NCBI GenBank assembly: GCA_028689655.1 | Contig: JAQVCT010000010.1 | Coordinates: 1-64,000, forward strand | Length of the DNA: 64,000 nucleotides | Origin: Lachnospiraceae bacterium | GTDB taxonomy: Bacteria > Bacillota > Clostridia > Lachnospirales > Lachnospiraceae | Reading direction: 5' to 3' | Shown: in pieces, positions 6,948 through 15,243 of the stretch | Layout of the letters: each line of letters begins with the position of its first letter | How positions within the stretch are numbered: the stretch's first letter is position 1 | The notes under the pieces: generated by a model | Seen by the model: only the letters and a program-made list of their open reading frames with translations | Told to the model about the DNA's origin: nothing | Databases searched by the model: none | Program-made: the position numbers and the translations under genes

Positions 6948-7781
6948 ATGATAGAAAATCAGGTAGTGAATAAGGCAATTGATTATATTATGAAGCATGT
7001 TGGTGAAGAAATTAATATTGATGATGTAGCAGAATACTGCCATTTTTCTAAATATTATTTTAGCCGTATGTTCAAAGCTGAGACAGGAGAGAGTATCTAT
7101 GCTTTTATCAAAAGAGCGAAGATAGAGCAAAGTGCTTTTAAGCTGAAAGTAGAGAGAAATAAAAAGGTAACAGACATTGGATATGAATATGGTTATAGCC
7201 CCTCCAATTACAGTTCTGTATTCAAACAGCAGCAAAATACCTCCCCTGTAGCATTTCGAAAGCTGATTTATGAGAAGTCACTGCATCACCCATTTTATCA
7301 TGTAGAGTTGAACCATCTGGAGTCTTTTGAGGAATGTAACCAAAAGGTCTCCATCGAAGAGGTAAATGATTATTTTGTGATCTACGAACGTCGAAAAGGA
7401 AATTATCATAATCTATCTTTAGACTGGGAATCATTTCTGGAAAAATACAAAGAATATGTCGCAGAGGACACTTTGCTCATGGAACGTACCTTTGATGATC
7501 CCTCCATCACAGACGCAGACAATTGTCTCTATGATATCTGTATCAGTGTAGATCGAAGCTGTCCTCTGGAAAACACCTGTGTGATACAGGGTGGCAAATA
7601 TGCGGTATATCACTTTACGGGTCTGGTGCAGCAAATCTATGGTGCCTATCAGAACTTATTTACCGTCTGGTTTCCCAATACCCCTTATGAGATTGATGAA
7701 CGCTATGGGTTTGAAATCTATCGGGAAGTAAATTGTGACACTATGGAAATGAGACTTGATATTTATTTTCCCATTCGATAG
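6948..7781 (+). CDS. AraC-family regulator with GyrI-like ligand domain
   Basis: The product (277 residues from ATG 6948) has an N-terminal double helix-turn-helix AraC domain, about residues 8-105 (IDDVAEYCHFSKYYFSRMFKAETGESIYAFIKRAKIEQ, then VTDIGYEYGYSPSNYSSVFKQ). A C-terminal GyrI/Rob-type effector-binding domain follows (about 120-277, with VIQGGKYAVYHFTGLVQQIYGAYQNLF). This Rob-like arrangement is usual in regulators that bind lipophilic or cationic compounds. A TTG at 6915 would lengthen it, but AAAGGGC near 6932 suits ATG 6948. The MATE exporter gene follows on the same strand, so it is the likely target. Confidence 0.9.
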   Translation: MIENQVVNKAIDYIMKHVGEEINIDDVAEYCHFSKYYFSRMFKAETGESIYAFIKRAKIEQSAFKLKVERNKKVTDIGYEYGYSPSNYSSVFKQQQNTSPVAFRKLIYEKSLHHPFYHVELNHLESFEECNQKVSIEEVNDYFVIYERRKGNYHNLSLDWESFLEKYKEYVAEDTLLMERTFDDPSITDADNCLYDICISVDRSCPLENTCVIQGGKYAVYHFTGLVQQIYGAYQNLFTVWFPNTPYEIDERYGFEIYREVNCDTMEMRLDIYFPIR

Positions 7782-7788
7782 CCAGCCA

Positions 7789-7851
7789 ATCTAAGTCACT
7801 TCTCCAAACGATTGACTTAGATAAGACAGACAGGAGAAGGCGATCCTCCGG
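7789..7851. promoter_or_regulatory. Inverted repeats upstream of the MATE gene
   Basis: A perfect 10-bp inverted repeat ATCTAAGTCA (7789-7798) / TGACTTAGAT (7813-7822) is followed by a second, interrupted one: AGACA..GGAG at about 7824-7837 and CTCC..TGTCT at about 7846-7856. Neither is followed by a T-run, so they are not typical terminators. They could form leader structure or an operator for the adjacent AraC-type regulator. This assignment is inference. Confidence 0.45.
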
Positions 7852-7994
7852 TGTCTAATCCCATTATAGGAAAGCAGAGCAAGAATTCAGAAGTTTATAT
7901 TTAAATTTTCTTCTATAATAAGCGTTATGAAAATGACAGGGCTCCATAAGATGAGTCTTGTTTTAACGAGTAGAAATCGTAGAAGGGAGTTTAT

Positions 7995-9335
7995 ATGAAC
8001 GTAGAAATGATTCAAAAAAATGAAGTGGAAATGATCTTAAAGTTCTCAATACCATCCATCATTGCCATGGTATTGACCTCCATGATTACCATTGCGGATG
8101 GGTTTTTCATGGGAAACTATATTGGAAAAGAGGCAATCGCCGCGGTGAACATGGGCTTACCTATCATCTATCTGTATCTTGCTCTGGGATTGATGTTATC
8201 CGTGGGAGGTATCGCCATTGCAGGAATGGCACTGGGCGGAAACCGAATCGAAGAATGCAATAACGTATTCAATCAGACCATGGTGACAACAACTGCAATT
8301 TCCATTGTATTATCAATGGTCGTATTTTTATTTTTCAGTCAAGTCATGGATCTATTGCATGTAAACAGCCAGGTAGAAGATTATTTCAAACGGTATTATA
8401 TGATTCTTCTTTGGGAATTACCCATCATGGTCATTAATTCCTCCTTTGGCATGTTTATCCGTGGTGAAGGAAATCCACAGTTTTTCATGAAGGTAAATAT
8501 TCTCAATGTTGTCACAAATGTGATACTGGATTATATATCAGTGCGCTGGCTGCATATGGGCGTGGAAGGAATCGCCGGAGCTTCCCTGTTATCCGCAATT
8601 CTGGAACTTCTATGCATTCTCTATTTCTTTTGGAAGAAGTCCAAGGTCTATAAGATCAGAAGATTTACTTTTTCCGGAGAGGTCCTAAAACACACCATAC
8701 TAAATGGCAGCTCTGAATTTATCGGAGAGATGTCCATGAGTATTTCCATGTACGCCTACAACTGGGTCATTATGAATCACATTGGGGTGGACGGGGTAGC
8801 CGCATTCACCGTAGTAGGGTATACTTCTTATCTGTTCAACATGATCATCGTAGGATTTGGGCAGGGTGCCAGCCCGCTTTTCAGCTTCACCTATGGGGCA
8901 CAGGAATATGAACTGTGCAGGAATATCCGTAAGAAAACAAATCTATTTGTCTTTCTGGCAGGTGTGGTGGTTATGGGATTACTGTTCGTGGCATCTGACT
9001 GGTATAGCAATCTCTTTGTGAAAAACGAGGTAGTAAGTGCCATGGTACATTCTGGTATTTTTATTTTTATATTCTCATTTTTATTTTCAGGGATCAATAC
9101 CATCACTTCCTTTTACTTCACATCCATCGGAAAAGCAAAGGAATCTGCCATTATATCCTCCGCCAGGGGCTTTGTAGTCCTGCTCCTATGCATCTTTACT
9201 TTGCCAGTCTTATGGGGAATGACGGGAGTATGGCTGGCGTCGCCAGTGACAGAAGTGATTACGATATTGATCAGCATCTATTTTATAGGAAGAATAGATA
9301 GTTGTAAGATCCTTGATACAATATGCCATGAATAA
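7995..9335 (+). CDS. MATE-family multidrug/Na+ antiporter
   Basis: This 446-residue integral membrane protein has about 12 hydrophobic segments arranged as two similar halves. The MATE N-terminal pattern is IPSIIAMVLTSMITIADGFFMGNYIGKEAIAAVNMGLPI, and the second half has GSSEFIGEMSMSISMYAYNWVIMNHIGVDGVAAFTVVGY. MATE proteins export organic cations or xenobiotics with Na+ or H+. GAAGGGAG precedes the ATG. It lies 213 bases after the AraC/GyrI regulator and overlaps the next small ORF. The substrate cannot be told from the sequence. Confidence 0.93.
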   Translation: MNVEMIQKNEVEMILKFSIPSIIAMVLTSMITIADGFFMGNYIGKEAIAAVNMGLPIIYLYLALGLMLSVGGIAIAGMALGGNRIEECNNVFNQTMVTTTAISIVLSMVVFLFFSQVMDLLHVNSQVEDYFKRYYMILLWELPIMVINSSFGMFIRGEGNPQFFMKVNILNVVTNVILDYISVRWLHMGVEGIAGASLLSAILELLCILYFFWKKSKVYKIRRFTFSGEVLKHTILNGSSEFIGEMSMSISMYAYNWVIMNHIGVDGVAAFTVVGYTSYLFNMIIVGFGQGASPLFSFTYGAQEYELCRNIRKKTNLFVFLAGVVVMGLLFVASDWYSNLFVKNEVVSAMVHSGIFIFIFSFLFSGINTITSFYFTSIGKAKESAIISSARGFVVLLLCIFTLPVLWGMTGVWLASPVTEVITILISIYFIGRIDSCKILDTICHE

Positions 9336-9447
9336 ATACGATCCGGGTGTGATTGGTTACCTTTGGGACGATGAAAATCCAAGGATTCAGTTGGAACCAA
9401 GAGGAGAGCGCGGGTATATTGAAATGCGTGCCATACACCGAAAATAA
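9328..9447 (+). CDS. Small ORF (39 aa) overlapping the MATE stop codon
   Basis: ATG 9328 lies eight bases before the end of the MATE gene in another frame. The ORF runs MNKYDPGVIGYLWDDENPRI then QLEPRGERGYIEMRAIHRK and stops four bases before a clear terminator. Overlap and terminator position suggest translational coupling. It is soluble, rich in charged residues, and I do not recognise the family. It could also be the remnant of a longer gene cut off by deletion. Confidence 0.45.
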   Translation: MNKYDPGVIGYLWDDENPRIQLEPRGERGYIEMRAIHRK

Positions 9448-9451
9448 CCTT

Positions 9452-9491
9452 AAAGGTACTGATGTATTAAATTCAGTACCTTTGTTTTTTT
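9452..9491 (+). terminator. Terminator after the MATE/small-ORF unit
   Basis: AAAGGTACTGA at 9452-9462 and TCAGTACCTTT at 9473-9483 form an 11-bp perfect stem followed by GTTTTTTT. Confidence 0.93.
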
Positions 9492-9604
9492 GTTTTACAT
9501 TGAATTAATCATGCATTTAGAATATAATATAAGTAGATATAAATATTGGAATATGAGATATATGAAAGCGTATCAATGACCATAATAGAAAGGTGTGTGA
9601 TTAT

Positions 9605-10231
9605 ATGAATACAATCATTACAATAGGACGTCAATTTGGTTCAGGTGGTAGAGAAATTGGAGAGAAGGTAGCAGCGCATTTTGGAATCAAATGTTTTGAC
9701 AAGGAATTACTTACGAGAGCAGCAAAAGAGAGTGGATTCTGCGAAGAAATGATACAAAATCATGATGAGAGACCTACCAATTCATTTCTATACAATTTAG
9801 TTATGGATACCTATTCCTTTGGATACAATTCTTCCTCCTTTGTGGATATGCCTATCAGCCATAAAGTATTCCTGGCACAGTTCGATACTGTGAAAAAAAT
9901 AGCAGACGAAGGACCATGTATCATCGTAGGAAGATGTGCCGATTATGCTCTGTCAGAGTATAAGAACTCCCTTCATTTATTCATCTCAGGTGATATGGAT
10001 ACGAAAATAAAACGTATCTCCGGAAAATATAATCTTTCCGCTGATAAAGCGAAAGATATGATTATTAAAAAAGATAAACAGCGTCAAAGCTATTATAATT
10101 ATTATTCCTCCAAGAAATGGGGGCAGGCTGAGAGTTACGATCTATGTATCAACAGCAGTGTCCTTGGTATTGAAGGCACTGTGAAATTAATTATCCAATA
10201 TATTGAAGATTTCGAGAAAAGGAATGTATAA
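9605..10231 (+). CDS. Cytidylate-kinase-like family protein
   Basis: The 208-residue P-loop protein begins MNTIITIGRQFGSGGREIGE. The G-x4-G-G-R-E pattern replaces the classical GKS/T, as is usual in the Cytidylate_kin_2 family widespread in Lachnospiraceae. Downstream blocks CFDKELLTRAAKESG, CIIVGRCADYAL and a lid-like RISGKYNLSADKAKDMI-KKDKQRQSYYNYY agree. A substrate has not been assigned for most of these proteins, so nucleotide kinase activity is only plausible. ATG 9605 is preferred over GTG 9593 because GAAAGG at 9588-9593 would overlap the latter. The next gene begins three bases after the stop. Confidence 0.85.
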   Translation: MNTIITIGRQFGSGGREIGEKVAAHFGIKCFDKELLTRAAKESGFCEEMIQNHDERPTNSFLYNLVMDTYSFGYNSSSFVDMPISHKVFLAQFDTVKKIADEGPCIIVGRCADYALSEYKNSLHLFISGDMDTKIKRISGKYNLSADKAKDMIIKKDKQRQSYYNYYSSKKWGQAESYDLCINSSVLGIEGTVKLIIQYIEDFEKRNV

Positions 10232-10234
10232 ACC

Positions 10235-10702
10235 ATGGCAATTACTAGAGAGGAAATAGACTTACAGGAGTTATTCAGAGACTTAGGAAAAATATGCAAA
10301 ACAGAGGCAGTATGTCAGAAATGTGCTGATCGTGCCTGTCTGGTAGGATATGCAAAAGACTGTGCAGCGCAGTGTAGAATTAAAAAGCAGACTTTTGTAG
10401 CAGGCGGTTTTCAGGAAATTCCGGAAGTTGATATCCGGGGCGGATATGATGAATATGATGTGTTACATGGTATTGCCCATATTTTATTACAATGCCGTTC
10501 CTGTAAGAAAGATCATTATGAAGAATGTATTTTAAATGTAATCAGAAGCTGTATGGAAATTATCGAATTTGGTGATAATCAGGACTATGAAGGTGATGTA
10601 TTATCCTACTTAATGAAGATGAAATCACTTCATGAGGAAAAGGCATCCATCATCGCCAGTGAATATAGCGAAGCAAAAGAAAAAAAACTTTCAAGTAATT
10701 AA
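10235..10702 (+). CDS. Cysteine-rich conserved hypothetical protein
   Basis: This 155-residue soluble protein starts three bases after the kinase-like gene, so the two are co-transcribed. It has nine cysteines concentrated in CKTEAVCQKCADRACLVGYAKDCAAQC and CRSCKKDHYEEC. The spacing suggests metal binding, either zinc or an Fe-S cluster. The rest is largely helical and the C-terminus is lysine/glutamate-rich. I do not recognise a named family. The pairing with a P-loop kinase-like protein is the main clue to its job. Confidence 0.82.
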   Translation: MAITREEIDLQELFRDLGKICKTEAVCQKCADRACLVGYAKDCAAQCRIKKQTFVAGGFQEIPEVDIRGGYDEYDVLHGIAHILLQCRSCKKDHYEECILNVIRSCMEIIEFGDNQDYEGDVLSYLMKMKSLHEEKASIIASEYSEAKEKKLSSN

Positions 10703-10730
10703 TTTAGTAATTTATTTAACTTATTATAGA

Positions 10731-10783
10731 AGCCTGCAGAACAGAGAAATAGATTTTCATGTTCTGCAGGCTTATTATTTTTG
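10731..10783 (+). terminator. Terminator after 10235 gene
   Basis: AGCCTGCAGAAC (10731-10742) and GTTCTGCAGGCT (10761-10772) form a perfect 12-bp stem with an 18-base loop, followed by TATTATTTTTG. A second inverted repeat, AACTATTCG / CGAATAGTT at 10874-10907, lies before the dtd stop and may serve the opposite strand. Confidence 0.85.
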
Positions 10784-10936
10784 TTTGATAGGAAATTTCT
10801 CTGAACCTCTGAAATAGAAACTCTGTTCTCTTAGATATTATTTTTGAGTATATTGCCAGTATGAGTAGTTTGGAACTATTCGCAAAAGAACAGTTTAACG
10901 AATAGTTTGTGTGAGAAAACACCGTAAATACGCCAT

Positions 10937-11386
10937 TTATGCCAATTCATCCGAATCCAGCATTACGGTGAATGGTCCGTCATTCTCCAATGATACTTTC
11001 ATATCTGCACCGAATTCTCCATGTTCCACATGATACCCGGCATGCTGGCATTCCTGTAATATATATTCGTACAATGCCTTTGCATGTTCCGGATCACCTG
11101 CATGTACAAAGGATGGTCTGTTTCCTTTTCGGCAATCCGCATATAAGGTGAACTGTGACACCATTAACAATGTGCCGTTCACATCCGACAGGGCCAAATT
11201 TGTCTTTCCATTTTCGTCCTGAAAAATACGCAGACCTAATAATTTTCTAATTAATTTATCCGCCTCAATCTGTGTATCGGTTTCATTTACACCCACCAGG
11301 ACTAAAAATCCCTTTTCAATAGATCCATGTATTTTTTCATCAATTGTAACGCTTGCCGAATTGACCCGTTGAATTAAAAAACGCAT
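10937..11386 (-). CDS. dtd: D-aminoacyl-tRNA deacylase
   Basis: Dtd hydrolyses D-amino acids and mischarged glycine from tRNA. The 149-residue product has the SQFTLYADCRKGNRPSF active-site segment and the ENDGPFTVMLDS cross-subunit Gly-cisPro motif that gives chiral selectivity. Length is standard. It follows the AI-2E-type permease on the same strand with a 73-base gap. No strong terminator is seen between the two. Confidence 0.97.
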   Translation of the reverse strand: MRFLIQRVNSASVTIDEKIHGSIEKGFLVLVGVNETDTQIEADKLIRKLLGLRIFQDENGKTNLALSDVNGTLLMVSQFTLYADCRKGNRPSFVHAGDPEHAKALYEYILQECQHAGYHVEHGEFGADMKVSLENDGPFTVMLDSDELA

Positions 11387-11459
11387 ATACTCAATGCCTC
11401 TCTGTATAAGTTATTTTCATATCTATATTTTTTTGTAATTGGTTATTAATTATTAATTA

Positions 11460-12776
11460 TCAGTCTTTCTTCTCTGAATCCTCTTTAAGCGTCGTTTCTT
11501 CCTCACTACTCTTCTGCTTTTTCTTTTGTAGTAAATTTAACGAACTTTTAGTAATAAATTCTTTATCCTGTATCTCATGGGAATTTATGTACAAATCCGT
11601 ATCCGTACGCAATCCCTTTTTAGCCAGCATTCGATTACAGATGGCTTTAAACGCCGCCAGAATCACAGCAAAGGTCGGTACTCCAATAAGCATACCGAAG
11701 ATTCCGAACAATCCGCCAAATAACGTAATGGAAAATATAACCCAGAAACTGGATAATCCCGTGGAATTTCCCAATATTTTAGGTCCCAGAAAGTTTCCAT
11801 CGAACTGCTGCAGAATTAATATAAAGATAATAAAGTACAGGCATTGTAGGGGATTCACCAGAAGGATCAATATGGCACTGGGAACCGCACCCACATAAGG
11901 TCCAAAGAACGGAATGACGTTCGTCACGCCAACGATCACACTGATCAATACCGGATAGGGAGTTCCTATGGCGCTTGTCACCACGAAGCAGATGATTCCA
12001 ATAATCACAGAGTCAACAATCTTGCCACCGATAAATCCACTAAATGTTTTATGGATAAAGCGGACATTCTCGATAAATTCATTTGCATTTTTCGTTTCCA
12101 GAAAAGCATAGATGACCTTTTTGCACTGCCCACAGAACAACTCTTTGCTGCTGAGCAGATAAATGGATATGATAAATCCTATAATCAGATTCCACAATGC
12201 TTTCACAAAGCTTATGAGGCTTAACGATAATGTCTTGATAAGCTGATTCATCTGTGGAAGCAAAGTCTGATTCAACCATTTTTCAATTTCCAATGAATAC
12301 TGACTTAACAGATCATTGGCAATACTTTCAATATTCTGATTATCCGCCAACAATTTTGTGATCCACATACTCAGATTATTGATATAAATAGGAAATTGTA
12401 AAATAATACTTTGAATGCTCTTGATCAACTGTGGAATAACCATAGAGAAAAAGCCATATAAAAAAACAGCTACGATGAACAAGGTACAAATAATAGAAAG
12501 AAACCGAAGTTTTCGATGATGTTTCTCAACTTCCCAATGCATGAATTCAAAAATCGGAATCAATATTTTATTTTCTATCATGTTCATAATAGGAGTCAGA
12601 AGATACGCTACCACCAGACCATCGATTACTGGCATCGTGATGGATATGATCTTACCAAATGCAGTGGAAAATGCAGTTCCGTGAAATAGTAAATAATAAA
12701 AACATGTTGATGCTACGATAACTGAAAAGGCAGTTATTCCCCAATATAAATATTTTTTGTCCCAATGAAATTTCAT
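11460..12776 (-). CDS. AI-2E family transporter (PF01594 type)
   Basis: The 438-residue membrane protein has about eight segments in the pattern of the AI-2E/PerM family: an N-terminal pair, a long periplasmic helical stretch (about 120-215), then FSGFIGGKIVDSVIIGIICF, IPFFGPYVGAVPSAIL and LFGGLFGIFGMLIGVPTFAV. The family includes AI-2 exporters and Na+/H+ antiporters, so the substrate is open. The C-terminal tail is charged (KKKQKSSEEETTLKEDSEKKD). GTG 12791 would add five residues. ATG 12776 gives the more usual MKFHWDKKY start, though spacing to AAAGG is long. Hairpin repeats lie just upstream. Confidence 0.88.
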   Translation of the reverse strand: MKFHWDKKYLYWGITAFSVIVASTCFYYLLFHGTAFSTAFGKIISITMPVIDGLVVAYLLTPIMNMIENKILIPIFEFMHWEVEKHHRKLRFLSIICTLFIVAVFLYGFFSMVIPQLIKSIQSIILQFPIYINNLSMWITKLLADNQNIESIANDLLSQYSLEIEKWLNQTLLPQMNQLIKTLSLSLISFVKALWNLIIGFIISIYLLSSKELFCGQCKKVIYAFLETKNANEFIENVRFIHKTFSGFIGGKIVDSVIIGIICFVVTSAIGTPYPVLISVIVGVTNVIPFFGPYVGAVPSAILILLVNPLQCLYFIIFILILQQFDGNFLGPKILGNSTGLSSFWVIFSITLFGGLFGIFGMLIGVPTFAVILAAFKAICNRMLAKKGLRTDTDLYINSHEIQDKEFITKSSLNLLQKKKQKSSEEETTLKEDSEKKD

Positions 12777-12844
12777 ATATGAATAAACCACGCCTTTCTG
12801 CGATATTATAATTTAATTTAAACTGATCTGCGGAACTACAGCAG

Positions 12845-12957
12845 AGCCTCGAAAAACCTCGATTTTCGAGCATGCGTGACACAGATTACTTGGTAATCTG
12901 GTCATATAAGACCTTAGTCGTTTCACTCCTGTGTGACACAGGTTGCTTTGCAACCTG
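12845..12957 (-). repeat. Two 57-bp hairpin repeats upstream of the AI-2E gene
   Basis: The motif GTGACACAG begins at 12876 and 12933, exactly 57 bp apart. Each copy carries a perfect 8-bp stem with a 3-base loop: CAGATTAC-TTG-GTAATCTG and CAGGTTGC-TTT-GCAACCTG. The stems differ at several positions, with both arms changed together. The copies are flanked by GGTCATATA / GGCCATATT. A further small stem CTCGA-TTT-TCGAG lies at about 12858-12870. The period and two-part layout resemble the array at 133-367. A frame on the minus strand through the repeat (12813-13019) is not considered a gene. Confidence 0.82.
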
Positions 12958-13037
12958 GCCATATTATACCATACTTGAAATAAATATTGTATATAAAAAA
13001 TAAATGAGCAGCAGTGCAATATAACAGCTTTATAAAA

Positions 13038-13208
13038 TCAGTTTAAGATTATGCACAATTGTTTGGTAGTGAGATAAGATGGATATTTTCTATTTAGCTC
13101 TATAAAAAAAACATATAGAGTAACCATTATCAATACAAATGTAATCGCAAAAGGAGGATAGCAAATCCCATCACCAGTTATTGGGAATACAAGCCAATAT
13201 ATATCCAT
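13038..13208 (-). other. Possible small membrane-protein ORF or gene remnant
   Basis: A 56-codon frame on the minus strand (MDIYWLVFPITGDGICYPPF, then a segment rich in F, I, L, V, and FFIELNRKYPSYLTTKQLCIILN) contains one plausible membrane segment. It has no ribosome site. The frame stays open upstream to a TAG about 20 codons earlier. The rest of the gap 12792-13360 holds the hairpin repeats and the promoter of the next plus-strand gene. It may be a decayed gene; evidence is weak. Confidence 0.22.
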
Positions 13209-13360
13209 ATCAGTATTGTTTTTAAATATTAAGTTAATTCCACAAGTGAAATCATCTGCCTATTCAGATAAATCTTTCATGAAAATAAAAAATAGATGAA
13301 ATTAAAATGTTTTAATTGTATAATAAGTGCAGTGTAAACTTTAGAGAATGGAGTACATAG

Positions 13361-14113
13361 ATGAAATTACAACAATTATTAAGTTATACAAGAAAAGCAA
13401 TTGACGACTATGGATTGATCGATGAGGGGGATAAGATCGCTGTTGGTATCTCCGGGGGGAAGGACAGTCTCACACTTCTGTGTGCCCTGAATGCGTTAAA
13501 GAGATTCTATCCGAAAAAATTTGAAATATACGCAGTGACTGTTGATCTGGGATTTAAAAATCTTGATTTGGATAAAATCAAGGCATTCTGCAAGGATCTG
13601 GATGTTCCTTATTACATCATCGAAACGGATATCGCCCAGATCGTTTTTGAGGATCGCAAGGAATCCAATCCCTGCTCTCTTTGCGCGAAAATGAGAAAAG
13701 GTGCTTTAAATGAGAAGATCAAGGAATTAGGCTGCAATAAAGTTGCCTATGCTCATCATAAAGATGACGTGGTGGAAACCATGCTATTATCACTCATCTA
13801 TGAGGGACGTTTTCATACATTTTCACCGAAGACCTATCTTGACCGCATGGATATCACGGTGATCAGACCGTTGCTCTATATGAATGAGATGGACGTGATC
13901 GGATTTGTGAATAAGAATAACCTGCCGGTAGCCAAAAGTCCCTGTCCTGTGGATGGCTATACTAAGCGTGAATATGCGAAAAATCTGTTGAAACAATTGA
14001 CAGCAGAAACCCCCGGGGTAAAGGAAAGGATGTTTACAGCGATTGTGCGTTCCAATATGGAAAGCTGGCCGCCTTATGTTGGGAAGAAAGTGAGCGGATC
14101 ATCACATGAGTGA
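13361..14113 (+). CDS. TtcA-family tRNA 2-thiolation ATPase
   Basis: The 250-residue protein has the PP-loop SGGKDSL (residues 30-36), which adenylates the tRNA base before sulfur transfer. Paired cysteines CSLCAKMRKGAL and SPCPVDG fit the Fe-S binding TtcA/TtuA class acting on tRNA cytidine-32. The AHHKDDVVETMLLSLIYEGRFHTF segment is characteristic. A -10 TATAAT lies at 13319-13324, and GAATGGAG precedes the ATG. It overlaps the recombinase gene by 8 bases, so the two are coupled despite unrelated functions. Confidence 0.88.
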   Translation: MKLQQLLSYTRKAIDDYGLIDEGDKIAVGISGGKDSLTLLCALNALKRFYPKKFEIYAVTVDLGFKNLDLDKIKAFCKDLDVPYYIIETDIAQIVFEDRKESNPCSLCAKMRKGALNEKIKELGCNKVAYAHHKDDVVETMLLSLIYEGRFHTFSPKTYLDRMDITVIRPLLYMNEMDVIGFVNKNNLPVAKSPCPVDGYTKREYAKNLLKQLTAETPGVKERMFTAIVRSNMESWPPYVGKKVSGSSHE

Positions 14114-15161
14114 AACATATAACGAACAAGTAAATAATAAAAATATCTTGAAACTGAGAGAGCTCCTCGCTGCTCTCCCACCTTTCTGCAAGGATTTTTT
14201 CCGTGGCATTACGGATACCACTTCCTCACGTACAAGGATTGCCTATGCTTATGATCTGCATATCTTCTTTGCATTTCTTCATGAGACCAACGGTGTCTAT
14301 CGGAAAATGGATATTGTGGACTTTCCGCTCTCTATCCTGGAGCAGCTTACCAGAGAAGACATCGTAGAGTATTCAGAATATCTGAACCTGTATATCAACA
14401 GTGAGGGCAAACAGGTCACAAATGATGAGCGTGGAAAGACCAGGAAACTGGCTTCCCTTAGAACTTTTTACAATTTCTATTTTCAGAATGAATATATAAA
14501 GAATAATCCGGCAGTTCTCGTCCCGCTTCCCAAACAACACCAAAAGGAAATCATCCGTTTGGAAGCCAATGAAGTCGCTACTCTCCTGGATCAGGTGGAG
14601 GATGGCACTAAATTGACCAAGACCCAGACGAAATACCACCAGAAAACAAAAATAAGGGATCTTGCCCTGCTGACGCTGTTATTGGGGACAGGCATTCGTG
14701 TTTCTGAATGTGTGGGACTGGATCTCAATGACGTGGACTTTAATACCAACGGTATCAAGATACATCGAAAAGGCGGCTACGAGACCATCGTTTATTTTGG
14801 AGATGAGGTGGAGACTGCGCTCCGGGACTATCTGGAGGAACGGCATCATGTAATACCAGTGACTGGTCATGAAAATGCGCTTTTCTTATCCATGCAGAAT
14901 AAACGAATCTCCGTGCGAGCTGTTGAAAAACTGGTAAAAAAATATGCCAGTCTGGTGACGAATATCAAAAAAATCACGCCACATAAATTGAGAAGTACCT
15001 ATGGTACTTCTCTTTACCAGGAGACCGGAGATATCTATCTGGTCGCAGATGTCCTTGGTCATCGCGATGTGAATACTACCAAGAAACATTATGCTGCCAT
15101 CGAAGATGCCAACAGGCGTAAAGCCGCAAAGGTAGTAAAACTTCGTGAAGAATATAAATAG
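14106..15161 (+). CDS. Tyrosine recombinase, XerS-like
   Basis: This 351-residue integrase-family protein has an N-terminal SAM-like core-binding domain (about 25-150) and a catalytic domain. The catalytic residues are visible: Arg in GTGIRVSE, Lys in HRKGG, HKLR, the second His in LGHRDVNTTKKHY, and the Tyr nucleophile at the end of that motif. Length and the long N-terminal domain resemble XerS, the single recombinase of streptococci that resolves chromosome dimers, rather than the ~300-residue XerC/D. No neighbouring phage or element is seen, so a housekeeping role is likely. I find no clear dif-like site beside it. Confidence 0.87.
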   Translation: MSETYNEQVNNKNILKLRELLAALPPFCKDFFRGITDTTSSRTRIAYAYDLHIFFAFLHETNGVYRKMDIVDFPLSILEQLTREDIVEYSEYLNLYINSEGKQVTNDERGKTRKLASLRTFYNFYFQNEYIKNNPAVLVPLPKQHQKEIIRLEANEVATLLDQVEDGTKLTKTQTKYHQKTKIRDLALLTLLLGTGIRVSECVGLDLNDVDFNTNGIKIHRKGGYETIVYFGDEVETALRDYLEERHHVIPVTGHENALFLSMQNKRISVRAVEKLVKKYASLVTNIKKITPHKLRSTYGTSLYQETGDIYLVADVLGHRDVNTTKKHYAAIEDANRRKAAKVVKLREEYK

Positions 15162-15243
15162 CATCTTCCACACGAACTTGAGCATAATGTACAGCAGGCG
15201 ATAAGAAGATTAGATTCTATACTCAAAAATAATTCATAAGTAC

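Noticed and set aside
10874-10907. Second MITE end (AACTATTCG inverted repeat similar to the element at 2366)
   Set aside because: Only about eight bases are shared with the MITE ends and there is no second terminus or target duplication.
12813-13019. Minus-strand 68-codon frame crossing the 57-bp hairpin repeats
   Set aside because: Frame follows the repeat period and lacks a ribosome site; the DNA-level hairpins explain the pattern better.
14106-15161. Integrase of a mobile island
   Set aside because: Flanking genes are housekeeping, no attachment repeats, phage genes or composition shift are visible.
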